From the NCBI RefSeq assembly GCF_000317575.1, contig NC_019748.1, positions 4,977,210 through 5,041,209 of the forward strand: a stretch of DNA of 64,000 nucleotides, written 5' to 3'. A program made the position numbers and the translations under genes. Positions 53,840-62,444 of this stretch are shown here, piece after piece. This stretch comes from Stanieria cyanosphaera PCC 7437. Its GTDB lineage: Bacteria > Cyanobacteriota > Cyanobacteriia > Cyanobacteriales > Xenococcaceae. Every line of letters begins with the position of its first letter. Position 1 is the first letter of the stretch. The notes below the pieces were generated by a model. It was given only the letters and a program-made list of their open reading frames with translations. It searched no databases and was not told where the DNA came from.

Positions 53840-54871
53840 ATGTACGAAGATTTTGGCATAGATATAAGCAATTCTACCGAATTAATCACCTTAGATCTTG
53901 ATGGTGATGGTGACTATGAAAGTACGGCAATACCCTATGACGCTGACGGCGATGGCGTAGAAGGAGGATACCTAATCGAATCTGATACCAATAACGATGG
54001 TATAGTTGATGGAACGACTATTGCCTACGAAATCGATAGTAATGGTGATGGCATTATTGATTCTTGGCGATATGATAACTATGAAAATTATTGGGAAGGG
54101 CAAGCAAACCCAAATTCAATCGAGATAGTTGGATTGCCTGAAGCTGAAGACCCGATTCTAGCTTCTTCTCAAGATCGATTTCTTCTAGAGGATGATTTTA
54201 TTCCAGAAGATAGTTTATTACCAGAAAATGATTTTCTTCCAGAGGATAGCTTATTCCCAGAAGATGAATTTCTTCCAGAAGTAGAATTAGTAGGTAATCC
54301 CGATAGTGACATAGAAAATTGGCATCAACAAACTTATCCAGATACCTGCGCGATAGTTTCTCAGGAATTCATTCTCGACGAACTAACTGGAATGGATTTT
54401 TCTGAAGAACAATTACGTCAAGAAGCGATCGATAAAGGTTATTACAGTCCTGGTTACGGTACTTCCCTAGATAATTTAGGTAGGTTGCTGGAAGATTACG
54501 GTTTTGAAGTAGAACGTACCCAAGATAATACTTTAGAAGACCTCAGTGCCAAGCTAGAGAATGGAGACAAAGTATTAGTCAGTCTCGATGCTGATGAAAT
54601 TTGGAATCTCGGTCAAGATGATTACCAAGAAGACTATTTAGATGACTATTCCGAATCCTCTGGATGTATTCCAGGTCAAGATTGCAACCATGCCGTACAG
54701 GTAATCGGTATCGATTATAGCGATCGCAATAATCCCATGGTTATTCTCAACGATCCCGGTAGTCCTAATGGTCAAGGCACAATGATTCCCGCCGACGAAT
54801 TCATCGATGCCTGGGCTGATAGTAATAGCTACATGGTATCCACTACAGGTCGCACGATTCAAACCGTTTAA
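53840..54871 (+). CDS. C39-like cysteine peptidase with EF-hand-type calcium loops
   Basis: Residues ~18-75 hold four DxDxDG-type calcium loops (LDGDGDYES, DADGDGVEG, DTNNDGIVDG, DSNGDGIID). Residues ~112-150 form an acidic tandem repeat of (P)EDxFLPEDSL units. Residues ~155-343 are a C39_2-type papain-like domain with Cys170 in YPDTCAIVSQ, His284 in CNHAVQVIGID and Asn304/Asp305 in ILNDPGS. No export signal is seen. It is the first gene of the operon with the dynamin-like GTPases. A calcium-responsive protease role is inferred. Confidence 0.8.
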   Translation: MYEDFGIDISNSTELITLDLDGDGDYESTAIPYDADGDGVEGGYLIESDTNNDGIVDGTTIAYEIDSNGDGIIDSWRYDNYENYWEGQANPNSIEIVGLPEAEDPILASSQDRFLLEDDFIPEDSLLPENDFLPEDSLFPEDEFLPEVELVGNPDSDIENWHQQTYPDTCAIVSQEFILDELTGMDFSEEQLRQEAIDKGYYSPGYGTSLDNLGRLLEDYGFEVERTQDNTLEDLSAKLENGDKVLVSLDADEIWNLGQDDYQEDYLDDYSESSGCIPGQDCNHAVQVIGIDYSDRNNPMVILNDPGSPNGQGTMIPADEFIDAWADSNSYMVSTTGRTIQTV

Positions 54872-54894
54872 TTAATAAATCTTAAGAGGTAATC

Positions 54895-55458
54895 ATGAAT
54901 AATTCTTCCACTCTAGTTCCCCAAACCGAAACCATTGGATATACCGAAAAATTGCTTAAAAACATCCGCAAGATGTCGGTTGCCCGTCAACTAATTCCAA
55001 TGGAAGCATCTACTGGTTGGTCGATCCCCTTACGTCAAGAAGGAAAAGTTTATCTAATTGTGCCTTTTTTCAGCACCAATCGTAATTCAGAAGGTCAAAT
55101 TGCCCTTTTTCCTCCTTTTGCCACCATTACCGTTGATTGGACGAATCAAGTTCCCGTAGAATACGTCGATTTGCGTTTCAAAAATCCCGCACCAGAATTA
55201 ATCTGGACAGAACCTGTAGGTACTTTTCCCCACGCTCGGGTTAGCAGGATGAAGGTTAAAGAGTACGAACAGAAACGGCGAGAATTGCTGAGTATGTACG
55301 ATGAAATGTTGTCAACTTTAGTTGAGGGTAATTCTTTTTCACAGCAGTGGATAGAACGCTTTCAAGAGTTATTGAGTTTACTGCTCGAACCCGATCTCGA
55401 ACCTTATTATCGCGCACTAGCTCCCAAATTTTTCGCTCGCTTTCTCGGCAATTTCTAA
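54895..55458 (+). CDS. Hypothetical protein of the dynamin operon
   Basis: This is a 187-residue soluble protein: MNNSSTLVPQTETIGYTEKL, a central beta part (GKVYLIVPFFSTN, ALFPPFATITVDWTNQVPVE, YVDLRFKNPAPELIW) and a helical C-terminus (SRMKVKEYEQKRRELLSMYD). It lies 23 nt after the peptidase gene with an AGAGG site, so the two are co-transcribed. I do not recognise the family. Its constant position would mark it as a component or adaptor of the GTPase system. Confidence 0.65.
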   Translation: MNNSSTLVPQTETIGYTEKLLKNIRKMSVARQLIPMEASTGWSIPLRQEGKVYLIVPFFSTNRNSEGQIALFPPFATITVDWTNQVPVEYVDLRFKNPAPELIWTEPVGTFPHARVSRMKVKEYEQKRRELLSMYDEMLSTLVEGNSFSQQWIERFQELLSLLLEPDLEPYYRALAPKFFARFLGNF

Positions 55459-55504
55459 ATTATCAAACTCCTTCGGGGCAAGGAAGAAGGACGGGGCTTT
55501 TACC

Positions 55505-55560
55505 TTAAGAAAAAAGGAAAAAGTTAGTTATCCATCGATCTTTTTCCTTATTCCTTAAAG
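55505..55560. repeat. Hairpin between operon genes
   Basis: AAAAGGAAAAAG pairs with CTTTTTCCTT across ~16 nt, with TTAAG and CTTAA outside. It lies between the hypothetical gene and the first dynamin gene, without a following T run, and may process or attenuate the transcript. Confidence 0.45.
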
Positions 55561-55616
55561 AGCGAAGCTTTGGTCATTAATTAAATTTATATTATTTAGA
55601 AAATTTAGTATGAATT

Positions 55617-57737
55617 ATGAATAATAACACCACTTTTTATCGACAAAAACAACAACTTTTATCTCTTTTTCAAAAAGCTATTAATTTAGCTAAAGAACGC
55701 CAAGAACTAGCAACATTAACTAGATTAAAAAATGCAGCCCAAAATCTTATTAACGGCAAATTAATGGCTGTGGTAGCTGGTGAATTTAAACAAGGAAAAT
55801 CTAGTCTTCTCGACGCTATTTTAGAAGAACCCGCTCTTTTTCCTGTAGATCTGGATATTGCTACTAATTTAGTCTCTACGATTGCCTATGGAAAGAAAGA
55901 AGAAATTACTGTTCTCTGTGGCGATTTTGATAGACCCGAAAACATAATTATCGAGCGGTCGCAAATTGCCGATTATGTTACCGAAAAAGGAAATAAAGAC
56001 AATCACAAACAAGCACGAATATTATCAATCGAATCTCCCAATCAAAAACTAAAAGAAGGTTTAATTTTAGTCGATACTCCTGGTCTGGGTAGTTTGAATA
56101 TCGAGCATACCCAAGCCACTAATACCTTTATTGTCAATGCGGATGTAGTTCTGTTTGTGAGTGATGCTACCGCACCTTTATCAACCAAAGAATTAGATTT
56201 TATTAGGAATATACATAAAAATTGTCCTCATATTATTTTTATTGTTACCAAAATCGATGCAGTCAAAAACTATCAAGAAATAGTAGAAAGCAATCGTCAG
56301 AAGCTTGCTAAGACTTTACAACTTGCTCAAGAAATTATTCCTATTATTCCAGTTTCTAGTCGGACTAAACTTGCTTATTTAAAATCTCAAGACCCGGAAG
56401 ATCTCGAAGACAGTAATTTTGAAACTTTGGAAAAACAATTGTGGCAACTTCTCAACCAACAACGCGGTAAAATCTTATTGAGTCGCGCTCTCAATGAATT
56501 AGCTGATAACTTAGCTAGTATGCAGTTACCTTTGCAAACTGAATTTCAAAGCTATCAAAAAGATAATCAAGAAAAATTAGATGAATTAGAAACTCAACTT
56601 CAAAAAGCTCAAAATCGCTACAAAAGTCTTTCGGATCATAATTCTCAATGGTTAACTCAATTAAACTACGGTATTCAAGATATTCGTAAGAAAGTTTTGG
56701 CAGGCAATTTCGAGCGAGGAGCAAGACAAATTCGCTTGAGAATGCAAAAATATCTAGACGATCCTCGTTTACTTGCTGAACCTCAACAAATTGCTAATTT
56801 GATCGTTACAGATGTTAATAATTTTGCAATCGGTTTGGGGAAAGAAATTGTAGCCGATGCAGAAATTCTTCAAAGTAAAATTGAGTTTTCTTCTCAATTA
56901 AATTTAAGCACCTTTGAAATAGGCGATTTATCTATTAATTCTCCTTCTCCCGACCTCAGTCAAGTCGGACAGGGAGAACAACTGAATTGGTGGAAAAAAA
57001 CTGTTGTTATAGGACGAAAAGCTGCTTCTCATTCTGGTAGTGTAACCTTAATCGGAGGTACAATTGGATGGATTTTCGGCGGTGTATTTGGTTTTTCTGT
57101 CGGTCAAAAATTTAGTGATTTTGCAAGAAACGGAAGATTAATTGGTGCAGCAGTTGTGGGAGTCTTGAGTATACCTGCCTCTTGGAAAAAAAGCGTCAAA
57201 GAAATTAATCAACTAGAACTTAATAATCTCAAAAAGGAAGTAGCAGAAATTATCAAACCTTTTACGGAAGATAGTTTGAGTTATTGTCGAGACAATCTCG
57301 AGCGAGGGCTGATCGGTCTAGAACGTTATCTGCAAACAGAATTAAAAGAAAAAATTCGCCTAGGAAAAGAAACTTGGGAAAAAAGCTTACAATCTTTACA
57401 GCAGGCGCGTAAATTGTCTAAAGATAAAATTAGCCAGAGATTATTTGAGATTAAAGCTCCTCTACAACAATTAACTCAACTGCAACAAGCCACCGAAACA
57501 CTCGCTCAAAAAATTTTAATACCTAATCTAATAACTGTTAGCGATCGCTCTTTTCCTCAATCATCCATAGCAAAAATCAAACAAACCGATCTTACTTCAT
57601 TTGCTTCATCTTACGCTCTCGGAAGTACCAATTCAAATGAAGATGAAACACGCCAAACTCGAAATGAACAAAAGAGCGTAAATGTAATCACTATGTCAAC
57701 AGCTAGTAATGATTTTGGAGACTGGGCTAATGGCTAA
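55617..57737 (+). CDS. Dynamin-like GTPase 1
   Basis: 706 residues. G1 is GEFKQGKSSLL (residues ~55-65), G3 is LVDTPGLGSL, and G4 is VTKIDAV. A long helical stalk follows (FQSYQKDNQEKLDELETQLQ...). A hydrophobic hairpin near residues 480-510 (VTLIGGTIGWIFGGVFGFSV) fits a membrane paddle, followed by more helices. Bacterial dynamin-like proteins bind and remodel membranes. The gene overlaps the second GTPase gene by 8 nt, so the two proteins are probably made in fixed ratio and act as a heteromeric pair. Confidence 0.9.
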   Translation: MNNNTTFYRQKQQLLSLFQKAINLAKERQELATLTRLKNAAQNLINGKLMAVVAGEFKQGKSSLLDAILEEPALFPVDLDIATNLVSTIAYGKKEEITVLCGDFDRPENIIIERSQIADYVTEKGNKDNHKQARILSIESPNQKLKEGLILVDTPGLGSLNIEHTQATNTFIVNADVVLFVSDATAPLSTKELDFIRNIHKNCPHIIFIVTKIDAVKNYQEIVESNRQKLAKTLQLAQEIIPIIPVSSRTKLAYLKSQDPEDLEDSNFETLEKQLWQLLNQQRGKILLSRALNELADNLASMQLPLQTEFQSYQKDNQEKLDELETQLQKAQNRYKSLSDHNSQWLTQLNYGIQDIRKKVLAGNFERGARQIRLRMQKYLDDPRLLAEPQQIANLIVTDVNNFAIGLGKEIVADAEILQSKIEFSSQLNLSTFEIGDLSINSPSPDLSQVGQGEQLNWWKKTVVIGRKAASHSGSVTLIGGTIGWIFGGVFGFSVGQKFSDFARNGRLIGAAVVGVLSIPASWKKSVKEINQLELNNLKKEVAEIIKPFTEDSLSYCRDNLERGLIGLERYLQTELKEKIRLGKETWEKSLQSLQQARKLSKDKISQRLFEIKAPLQQLTQLQQATETLAQKILIPNLITVSDRSFPQSSIAKIKQTDLTSFASSYALGSTNSNEDETRQTRNEQKSVNVITMSTASNDFGDWANG

Positions 57738-59331
57738 AATGCTCTCATTACGGGAACAAGCAAAAGAATTTTTTGAATTTGCCCTGCAACAAACTTGCAG
57801 TCGCGCTTCTCTAGAAAAACTATACCATCTCATCCGACAATGCGAGTATCAACTAGAACAACCGATGCGCGTGGCAATTGTGGGGAAAATTAAAGCTGGT
57901 AAATCAACTGCTATAAATGCTTTACTCGGTGAAGCTTTGGTAGTTACGGGGACGGTAGAAGCTACTTTTAATGTTAACTGGTTACGTTATGGGGAAAAAT
58001 CTTCTTTAAAAGTGCATTTTAAAGATAAACGTCCGCCAGAAACTAAATCTATTTCGGAACTTGCCGATTTAACCAAAAGAAGCGATCGCTCTCATCAATA
58101 CCTCCTCAACATTGCCTATATTGAGGTCTTTTATCCCAACCCTATTTTGCAAACTTTTAATTTAATTGATACACCAGGATTAGAATCTTATTATCAAGAT
58201 GATTCGGAAAATACTCGTCAGTTTTTAAATTTACATGGTAAGAAACTCTCAGAAATAACTCAAATTGAAACAGCTAAAGCAGATGCAGTACTTTACTTGT
58301 TCAACCAAAGTGTGCATACAGCAGATGCAGTAGCGATGGAAGAGTTTCAAGGTTCGAGTTTAGGTAAAATAACCCCAATTAACGCGATCGCAGTTCTGAC
58401 TAAAATAGATTCTTATTGGCAAGAAGCAAATAATCCTTTAACTCAAGGAGAAAAAATTGCCCAACGTTTAATGTCAGAATATCCTCAATTACGCCATTTA
58501 TTTCATACTATCCGCCCGCTCGCTGGTTGTTTGGCTTTGGGAGCGCAAACTTTAGCTAAAGAAGAGTTTGAGACACTTAAGAGATTAGCCGAATTGTCAG
58601 AAGAAAGATTAGAGCGTTTGCTTCGTACAGTTGAAAGATTTACTAGTAAAGAATATCCTGAAGAACCCCAAATTCCTCAGAAAAGCGATCGCTCTTCACT
58701 TCTAGACAGATTGGGACAATATGGAGTGTTTTTAGCTTGTCAGTTATTGCGAGAGCAAAATTTAACTCAGTTAGAATTACAAAAAAGATTGCTCGATGCT
58801 AGTGGTGTTCCTCAACTTAAACAACTAATAGTTTCTCATTTTGGCAATCGTGCTTTTTTAATCAAATTTAATACTGGATTGCAACAAATCAAAGCAGCTT
58901 GTTTTCAAATTCAGCAAAACTGCGATCAAGATGAGAGATCGACTTGTGAAACCCACGATCTGCAAGCAGTTAACAAAATTTTAGCTAAAATCGAAGAAAT
59001 TGAAATTAATGCTCACGATTTTCAAGAATTAAAAGTTTTACGCAGTTATTATCTAGGAAAACTAGATTTTCATCCCAATGAAGTTCAACAACTTTTAAAT
59101 ATTACTGGTGAAAACGGTACATCCTGCGCTGAAAGACTCGGTAACCCTGAAAGAGCGACTGTTGCAGAAATGCTAATTATTGCCAAAGAATCTATGTATT
59201 ATTGGCGTTCTAGAGCTAATGATTATATTAATTCAGACACCCATACTCTCGAAGCTGCTCGAATTTTATCTCTTTCTTTTGAGAGAGTTTTTTATCGTCT
59301 TAGTAAAGCGAAAAAATACCTCTATTTATAG
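57730..59331 (+). CDS. Dynamin-like GTPase 2
   Basis: 533 residues from MAKMLSLREQAKEFF. G1 is IVGKIKAGKSTAINALLG (~50-67). G2 lies in the TVEATFNVNW region, G3 is LIDTPGLESYYQDD, and G4 is LTKIDSYW. The rest is helical. It has no clear membrane hairpin, unlike its partner, so membrane binding may rest on GTPase 1. The start overlaps the end of GTPase 1 (ATGGCTAA), indicating coupled translation. Paired dynamin-like genes are typical in bacteria. Confidence 0.9.
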   Translation: MAKMLSLREQAKEFFEFALQQTCSRASLEKLYHLIRQCEYQLEQPMRVAIVGKIKAGKSTAINALLGEALVVTGTVEATFNVNWLRYGEKSSLKVHFKDKRPPETKSISELADLTKRSDRSHQYLLNIAYIEVFYPNPILQTFNLIDTPGLESYYQDDSENTRQFLNLHGKKLSEITQIETAKADAVLYLFNQSVHTADAVAMEEFQGSSLGKITPINAIAVLTKIDSYWQEANNPLTQGEKIAQRLMSEYPQLRHLFHTIRPLAGCLALGAQTLAKEEFETLKRLAELSEERLERLLRTVERFTSKEYPEEPQIPQKSDRSSLLDRLGQYGVFLACQLLREQNLTQLELQKRLLDASGVPQLKQLIVSHFGNRAFLIKFNTGLQQIKAACFQIQQNCDQDERSTCETHDLQAVNKILAKIEEIEINAHDFQELKVLRSYYLGKLDFHPNEVQQLLNITGENGTSCAERLGNPERATVAEMLIIAKESMYYWRSRANDYINSDTHTLEAARILSLSFERVFYRLSKAKKYLYL

Positions 59332-59392
59332 CAGACAATATTTGATCGACAATTTCTCTAGACTAATAATTTACAAACATTCATTACTAACC

Positions 59393-60142
59393 ATGTTAAA
59401 AATATTTTCTTCTTTAAGTTCATCTTTTCTAGAAACCATATTTCCTTGGCTCGAATATACAAAATATCTAGAAAATTTAAAAATATTAGCTTTAAAAGCT
59501 GAAAATCAAGCTCGACATCTGAATCAATTATCGCCCTTAGTATCACACACAAAGTTTGACGACCCTTTAGATATTTTGAAAAGTATTTGTAATTTACTCG
59601 AACGTTTAGATGATAGTAATTTTAATAAGCAAAAACCCAATCGACAATCAAAGCTAAACCTAGTTAAACATAATACTGAATCGAGAGAAATTAAACCGAA
59701 TTTACTAGCCAATTTAGAACCAGATTGGTCGGCTTCAAAAGAAAAATTAATTTTGATAGATTCAGAAAATATTGACAATCAAAAAAAGATTAATGATGCT
59801 TGCGAATCTAAAAATTTAGAACTCTTTATTACTATCCAAGAGTTAATAAAAATACGAGATTGGATTTTATTTGCTCGGTCTGAAGAGACATTAAAGGAAT
59901 CAAAAATATTACAAGAAATTGATCGCCAGTTAGAAGGTGTACTGATAAAAGAAAATGTTTTCTGTGTGGAAAAAGGCGATCTTTTTGACAGTCAAATTCA
60001 AATAATTGTAGGAACGACAAATACCGAAGAGTCTAGCAAACATAATTATATTTGTAGTACTGTTAGACCTGGATATTTTTTCTATGACCAACTTATTCGC
60101 CTGCAAGAAGTAATTGTATATGTCTTTGAAGATGGTTGTTGA
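59393..60142 (+). CDS. GrpE-like protein of the dynamin operon
   Basis: 249 residues from MLKIFSSLSSSFLETIFPWL. After a disordered linker, the C-terminal ~110 residues follow a GrpE head pattern: FITIQELIKIRDWILFARSE, EIDRQLEGVLIKENVFCVEK, FDSQIQIIVGTTNTEES and VRPGYFFYDQLIRLQEVIVY. Canonical GrpE opens the nucleotide cleft of Hsp70. A GrpE-like gene in this operon and an Hsp70 fusion gene next door suggest they work together. A longer frame overlapping GTPase 2 exists but starts out of register. Confidence 0.65.
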   Translation: MLKIFSSLSSSFLETIFPWLEYTKYLENLKILALKAENQARHLNQLSPLVSHTKFDDPLDILKSICNLLERLDDSNFNKQKPNRQSKLNLVKHNTESREIKPNLLANLEPDWSASKEKLILIDSENIDNQKKINDACESKNLELFITIQELIKIRDWILFARSEETLKESKILQEIDRQLEGVLIKENVFCVEKGDLFDSQIQIIVGTTNTEESSKHNYICSTVRPGYFFYDQLIRLQEVIVYVFEDGC

Positions 60143-60468
60143 TAAACAAGTACACAAAATTAATTAAACAAATTGCTAATAAAAATCTCTGTGCGGGACA
60201 AAAAAGAAAAGGAAGGCTTGCCAAAGTAAAAACGAAAAGGGTGTGATTAAAAGTAACTATACCTTAATCACACCCTATGAATCAGACAGACAACTCGCGA
60301 TTTTGAGGCAACCTAAAAATGCGTGTTCTCATTAATCTACTTCGACAAACTTTGAAGCCTTATTTGAAATAACATGGCGCACGCTTGAGTTTATTTCGCT
60401 TTATTTTTGATTGCTTTGCTTAAGGTAAAGATAGAGGTAGTTCATTCGATTACCTCCAACTTAAAAAA
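60143..60468. other. Intergenic region with a strong hairpin
   Basis: No gene is supportable. The hairpin at 60239-60275 is the only strong structure. A short frame after it (MNQTDNSRF, stop, then KMRVLINLLRQTLKPYLK) may be a relic but is not recognised. Confidence 0.35.
60239..60275 (-). terminator. Perfect 12-bp hairpin, probable minus-strand terminator
   Basis: GGGTGTGATTAA and TTAATCACACCC pair perfectly around a 13-nt loop. On the minus strand the stem is followed by TTTTCGTTTTT, fitting termination of the regulator operon 190 nt upstream on that strand; on the plus strand no T run follows. Confidence 0.6.
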
Positions 60469-61140
60469 TTAGTCGATTAAACCTTCTTCTTTAGCTTTAA
60501 TTCCAGTAAGGATACGAATATTTTTCTCTTCTTCTGGATATACTTCTAGAGCATCTTGAATTTTTGTCCAATAATGACGCACGGTTCTTTCTGCTACTCT
60601 CATTCGATTGGCAATTTCTTTATCTTTTAATCCTTCAGCAAAAGCTAATTCGAGAAGTTTTAACCATTCTTCTTTTACTTCCAAACCGTTACGCATCTCT
60701 TTGGGAGTAAAAACCAATCCTTGTAACGACCAATCTATTTTGGTAAGTAGTTCTTGAAGAGTAGCACTTTTATCTACTACAGTAAAACCTCCTTCGTGTT
60801 CGTAAATATTGGGTTTTAGCCTGACTAAAGTTTTAGGATCGGCACTTTGTACGACAATATTGAGAGTGGGATATTTTGTTAACAAGGTTTTGAGTAATTC
60901 AATTCCTTTAGTAGGTTCGGCATTATCCCCATGTTTGAGCGGAAGCGATAGATCTACAATCGCGAGATCGGGCTGAAAACTGTTGAGTTTTTCTAAAGCA
61001 TTTTCTACTGTTTGTGCTTGCCAAATTTCTGCTTCTGGATACTGCTGTTGAATGATACCAATAGTTCCTGTTAAAACTGATTGATGATCGTCTACTATTA
61101 AAACTTTCATGACATTTTGTTTGACGGCAGCTTTACTCAT
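60469..61140 (-). CDS. NarL/FixJ-type response regulator (locus B)
   Basis: A receiver (KVLIVDDHQSVLTGTIGII; acceptor Asp in PDLAIVDLSLPLKHG) is followed by a LuxR-type helix-turn-helix (LAFAEGLKDKEIANRMRVAE, RTVRHYWTKIQDALEVYPE). It is a close paralogue of the locus A regulator, with the same domain order and near-identical recognition helix context (RTVRHYWTKI, STVRHYWTKI), so the two may bind related DNA. It follows the kinase-like gene by 2 nt and is co-translated with it. Confidence 0.9.
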   Translation of the reverse strand: MSKAAVKQNVMKVLIVDDHQSVLTGTIGIIQQQYPEAEIWQAQTVENALEKLNSFQPDLAIVDLSLPLKHGDNAEPTKGIELLKTLLTKYPTLNIVVQSADPKTLVRLKPNIYEHEGGFTVVDKSATLQELLTKIDWSLQGLVFTPKEMRNGLEVKEEWLKLLELAFAEGLKDKEIANRMRVAERTVRHYWTKIQDALEVYPEEEKNIRILTGIKAKEEGLID

Positions 61141-61142
61141 AA

Positions 61143-61784
61143 TTATTTATCTCCAATACTTGATTGCCAATGAAAATACCAGGTAACCGATAGCTCTTGA
61201 CGTTTATTGAAGCACTTTCCTAAAGTCAAGATTTGAAATGATTCTTGTAGATAGTTTAATTCTTGAGCATTACAAGAACGAGCTAGACTTATTGCATCTG
61301 GATAAGAAATCTGAACTTGAAGCTCATTTATACCTTCAAATTGTGACAAACTTATTTTTACTAAGGTTTGTTGCTCAATTGTGGCGAGAGATATTTTGAG
61401 TAATTCATCTAGAAAACTTAAAATTAATCCAGAATTGTTTGATTGTTGTTGCCATTGTTGGGGAAGATTTAACTCTAGTTTTATCTCTTCGTTATTAATT
61501 GCCCATTTTTGAAGTAGATGTCGAATGGCTAGAGGAAAACTATCTTCCAGAAAAGGTGGAGATAAGCGATCGCTTAAATTTTTGAGTGAATGATGAAAGT
61601 CTTCTACTTTCTTAAGCCAATTGAGGCAAAGTTGTTGGGAAATTTGTCGATTGTCGATTAAAGACAATTCTATACTGCGACGTACGGCAAAAGAATCTTG
61701 TAGTAAACCATCTCTAATTTTAAAAGCTTCCTCTGACAGTCGCTGTAATTGTCTTCCATACCACCATTGCAGAACTTGTTCCAT
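61143..61784 (-). CDS. Kinase-like partner of the locus B regulator
   Basis: 213 residues. The N-terminal helical part (LSEEAFKIRDGLLQDSFAVR, RSIELSLIDNRQ) and LKKVEDFHHSLKNLSDRLSP resemble a dimerisation region with His of a HisKA_3-type kinase. The second half (LPLAIRHLL-like SFPLAIRHLLQKWAIN, FLDELLKISLATIEQQTLVK) looks like a reduced ATPase fold, but clear N and G boxes are missing. There is no sensor domain or membrane helix. It may be a degenerate kinase, a phosphotransfer protein or an anti-regulator. A relic of the same gene precedes the locus A regulator. Confidence 0.55.
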   Translation of the reverse strand: MEQVLQWWYGRQLQRLSEEAFKIRDGLLQDSFAVRRSIELSLIDNRQISQQLCLNWLKKVEDFHHSLKNLSDRLSPPFLEDSFPLAIRHLLQKWAINNEEIKLELNLPQQWQQQSNNSGLILSFLDELLKISLATIEQQTLVKISLSQFEGINELQVQISYPDAISLARSCNAQELNYLQESFQILTLGKCFNKRQELSVTWYFHWQSSIGDK

Positions 61785-61806
61785 AATGTTTGAAGATGCA
61801 TAAAAT

Positions 61807-61912
61807 CTATACTAATAACTGTAGAATAAGCGATTGAAGTTGTTCAATGATGGTTCGTTTCTGCTAGATTCATTACCTATACTTGCCATAAATTTGGCAG
61901 AAAATGACATTG
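61807..61912. promoter_or_regulatory. Regulatory region of locus B with outward-facing GCAGAAA boxes
   Basis: GCAGAAAC on the minus strand (61864-61857) and TATAG (61811-61807) are 45 nt apart, ~20 nt before the kinase-like gene. GGCAGAAAAT lies on the plus strand near 61897. The region is ~90 bp homologous to locus A. A GC-rich repeat begins directly after the plus-strand box. Confidence 0.5.
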
Positions 61913-61925
61913 ACTGCACAGATGC

Positions 61926-62060
61926 AGTGAACGCAGGCTAGGGGTCGTCTGCCGAACTTGGTTTGCCACGGGGCGTACAAGGTGCTGGACGCGCATTCAG
62001 CACACAGTCGCTCTGCTTGTTAACCCCGCACCGTCGACGGGCGACGGTGTACCGTTCACT
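61926..62060. repeat. GC-rich inverted-repeat element, long form
   Basis: The ends AGTGAACG (61926-61933) and CGTTCACT (62053-62060) are inverted. Inside are CACCGTC/GACGGTG and GTGCTG/CAGCAC hairpins. The ends match the short form inside the Hsp70 fusion gene. Base composition is clearly more GC-rich than the surroundings. It carries no gene and is presumably mobilised in trans. Confidence 0.65.
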
Positions 62061-62095
62061 TTTTTTTAAGCTCAAATTAAGTTTATTTTTTTGTT

Positions 62096-62155
62096 CATTG
62101 CCAATCAAAAATTATGACTAAATTTTATCGCCCGAACTGTGGTTGATTAGTTATT
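62096..62155 (-). pseudogene. Relic of an Hsp70-kinase-WD40 linker
   Basis: On the minus strand this reads NQPQFGR, stop, NLVIIFDWQ, stop. It matches NRPQL...QQNLVIFFDWQ of the fusion protein on both sides of the inserted element, but without that element. It is a fragment of a second copy of the gene, near the paralogous regulator locus B. Confidence 0.65.
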
Positions 62156-62311
62156 TTGGTTCGTTTTTAAGTTTATTTACAGCAGAGGAAAGCCCACGCT
62201 AACTCTTCGATTATAGTGTTGGGAGTAGTCACGCTGATTGCTTTTAGCTTGACACCACAATGGTAAAATAACCAATAAAACAATTTTAAAATTATTCTAA
62301 GGAGATTGTTT

Positions 62312-62407
62312 ATGGGTGGCGTAATTTCTTTTGTACTGATTATTGGTCTTTACACGGGAATTGCTCTTGGTTTATATTTTGGTTTCCGTGCCATCAAATT
62401 AATTTAG
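62312..62407 (+). CDS. petL: Cytochrome b6f complex subunit PetL
   Basis: A 31-residue single-helix protein: MGGVISFVLIIGLYTGIALG, then LYFGFRAIKLI. The closing FRAIKLI is the typical PetL end. PetL is a small subunit at the periphery of the thylakoid cytochrome b6f complex that aids stability. AAGGAG precedes the ATG, and a TTGACA lies ~60 nt upstream. It is monocistronic. It was found by direct translation of the gap before the ROK gene. Confidence 0.8.
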   Translation: MGGVISFVLIIGLYTGIALGLYFGFRAIKLI

Positions 62408-62444
62408 TTCTACTTCGGTTTAGGACGTAGTCTTCTACGTCTAT

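Noticed and set aside
59180..59392. Longer start for the GrpE-like gene overlapping GTPase 2
   Set aside because: The first 71 codons are an out-of-frame reading of the GTPase 2 end; MLKIFSS gives a normal start after a short gap.
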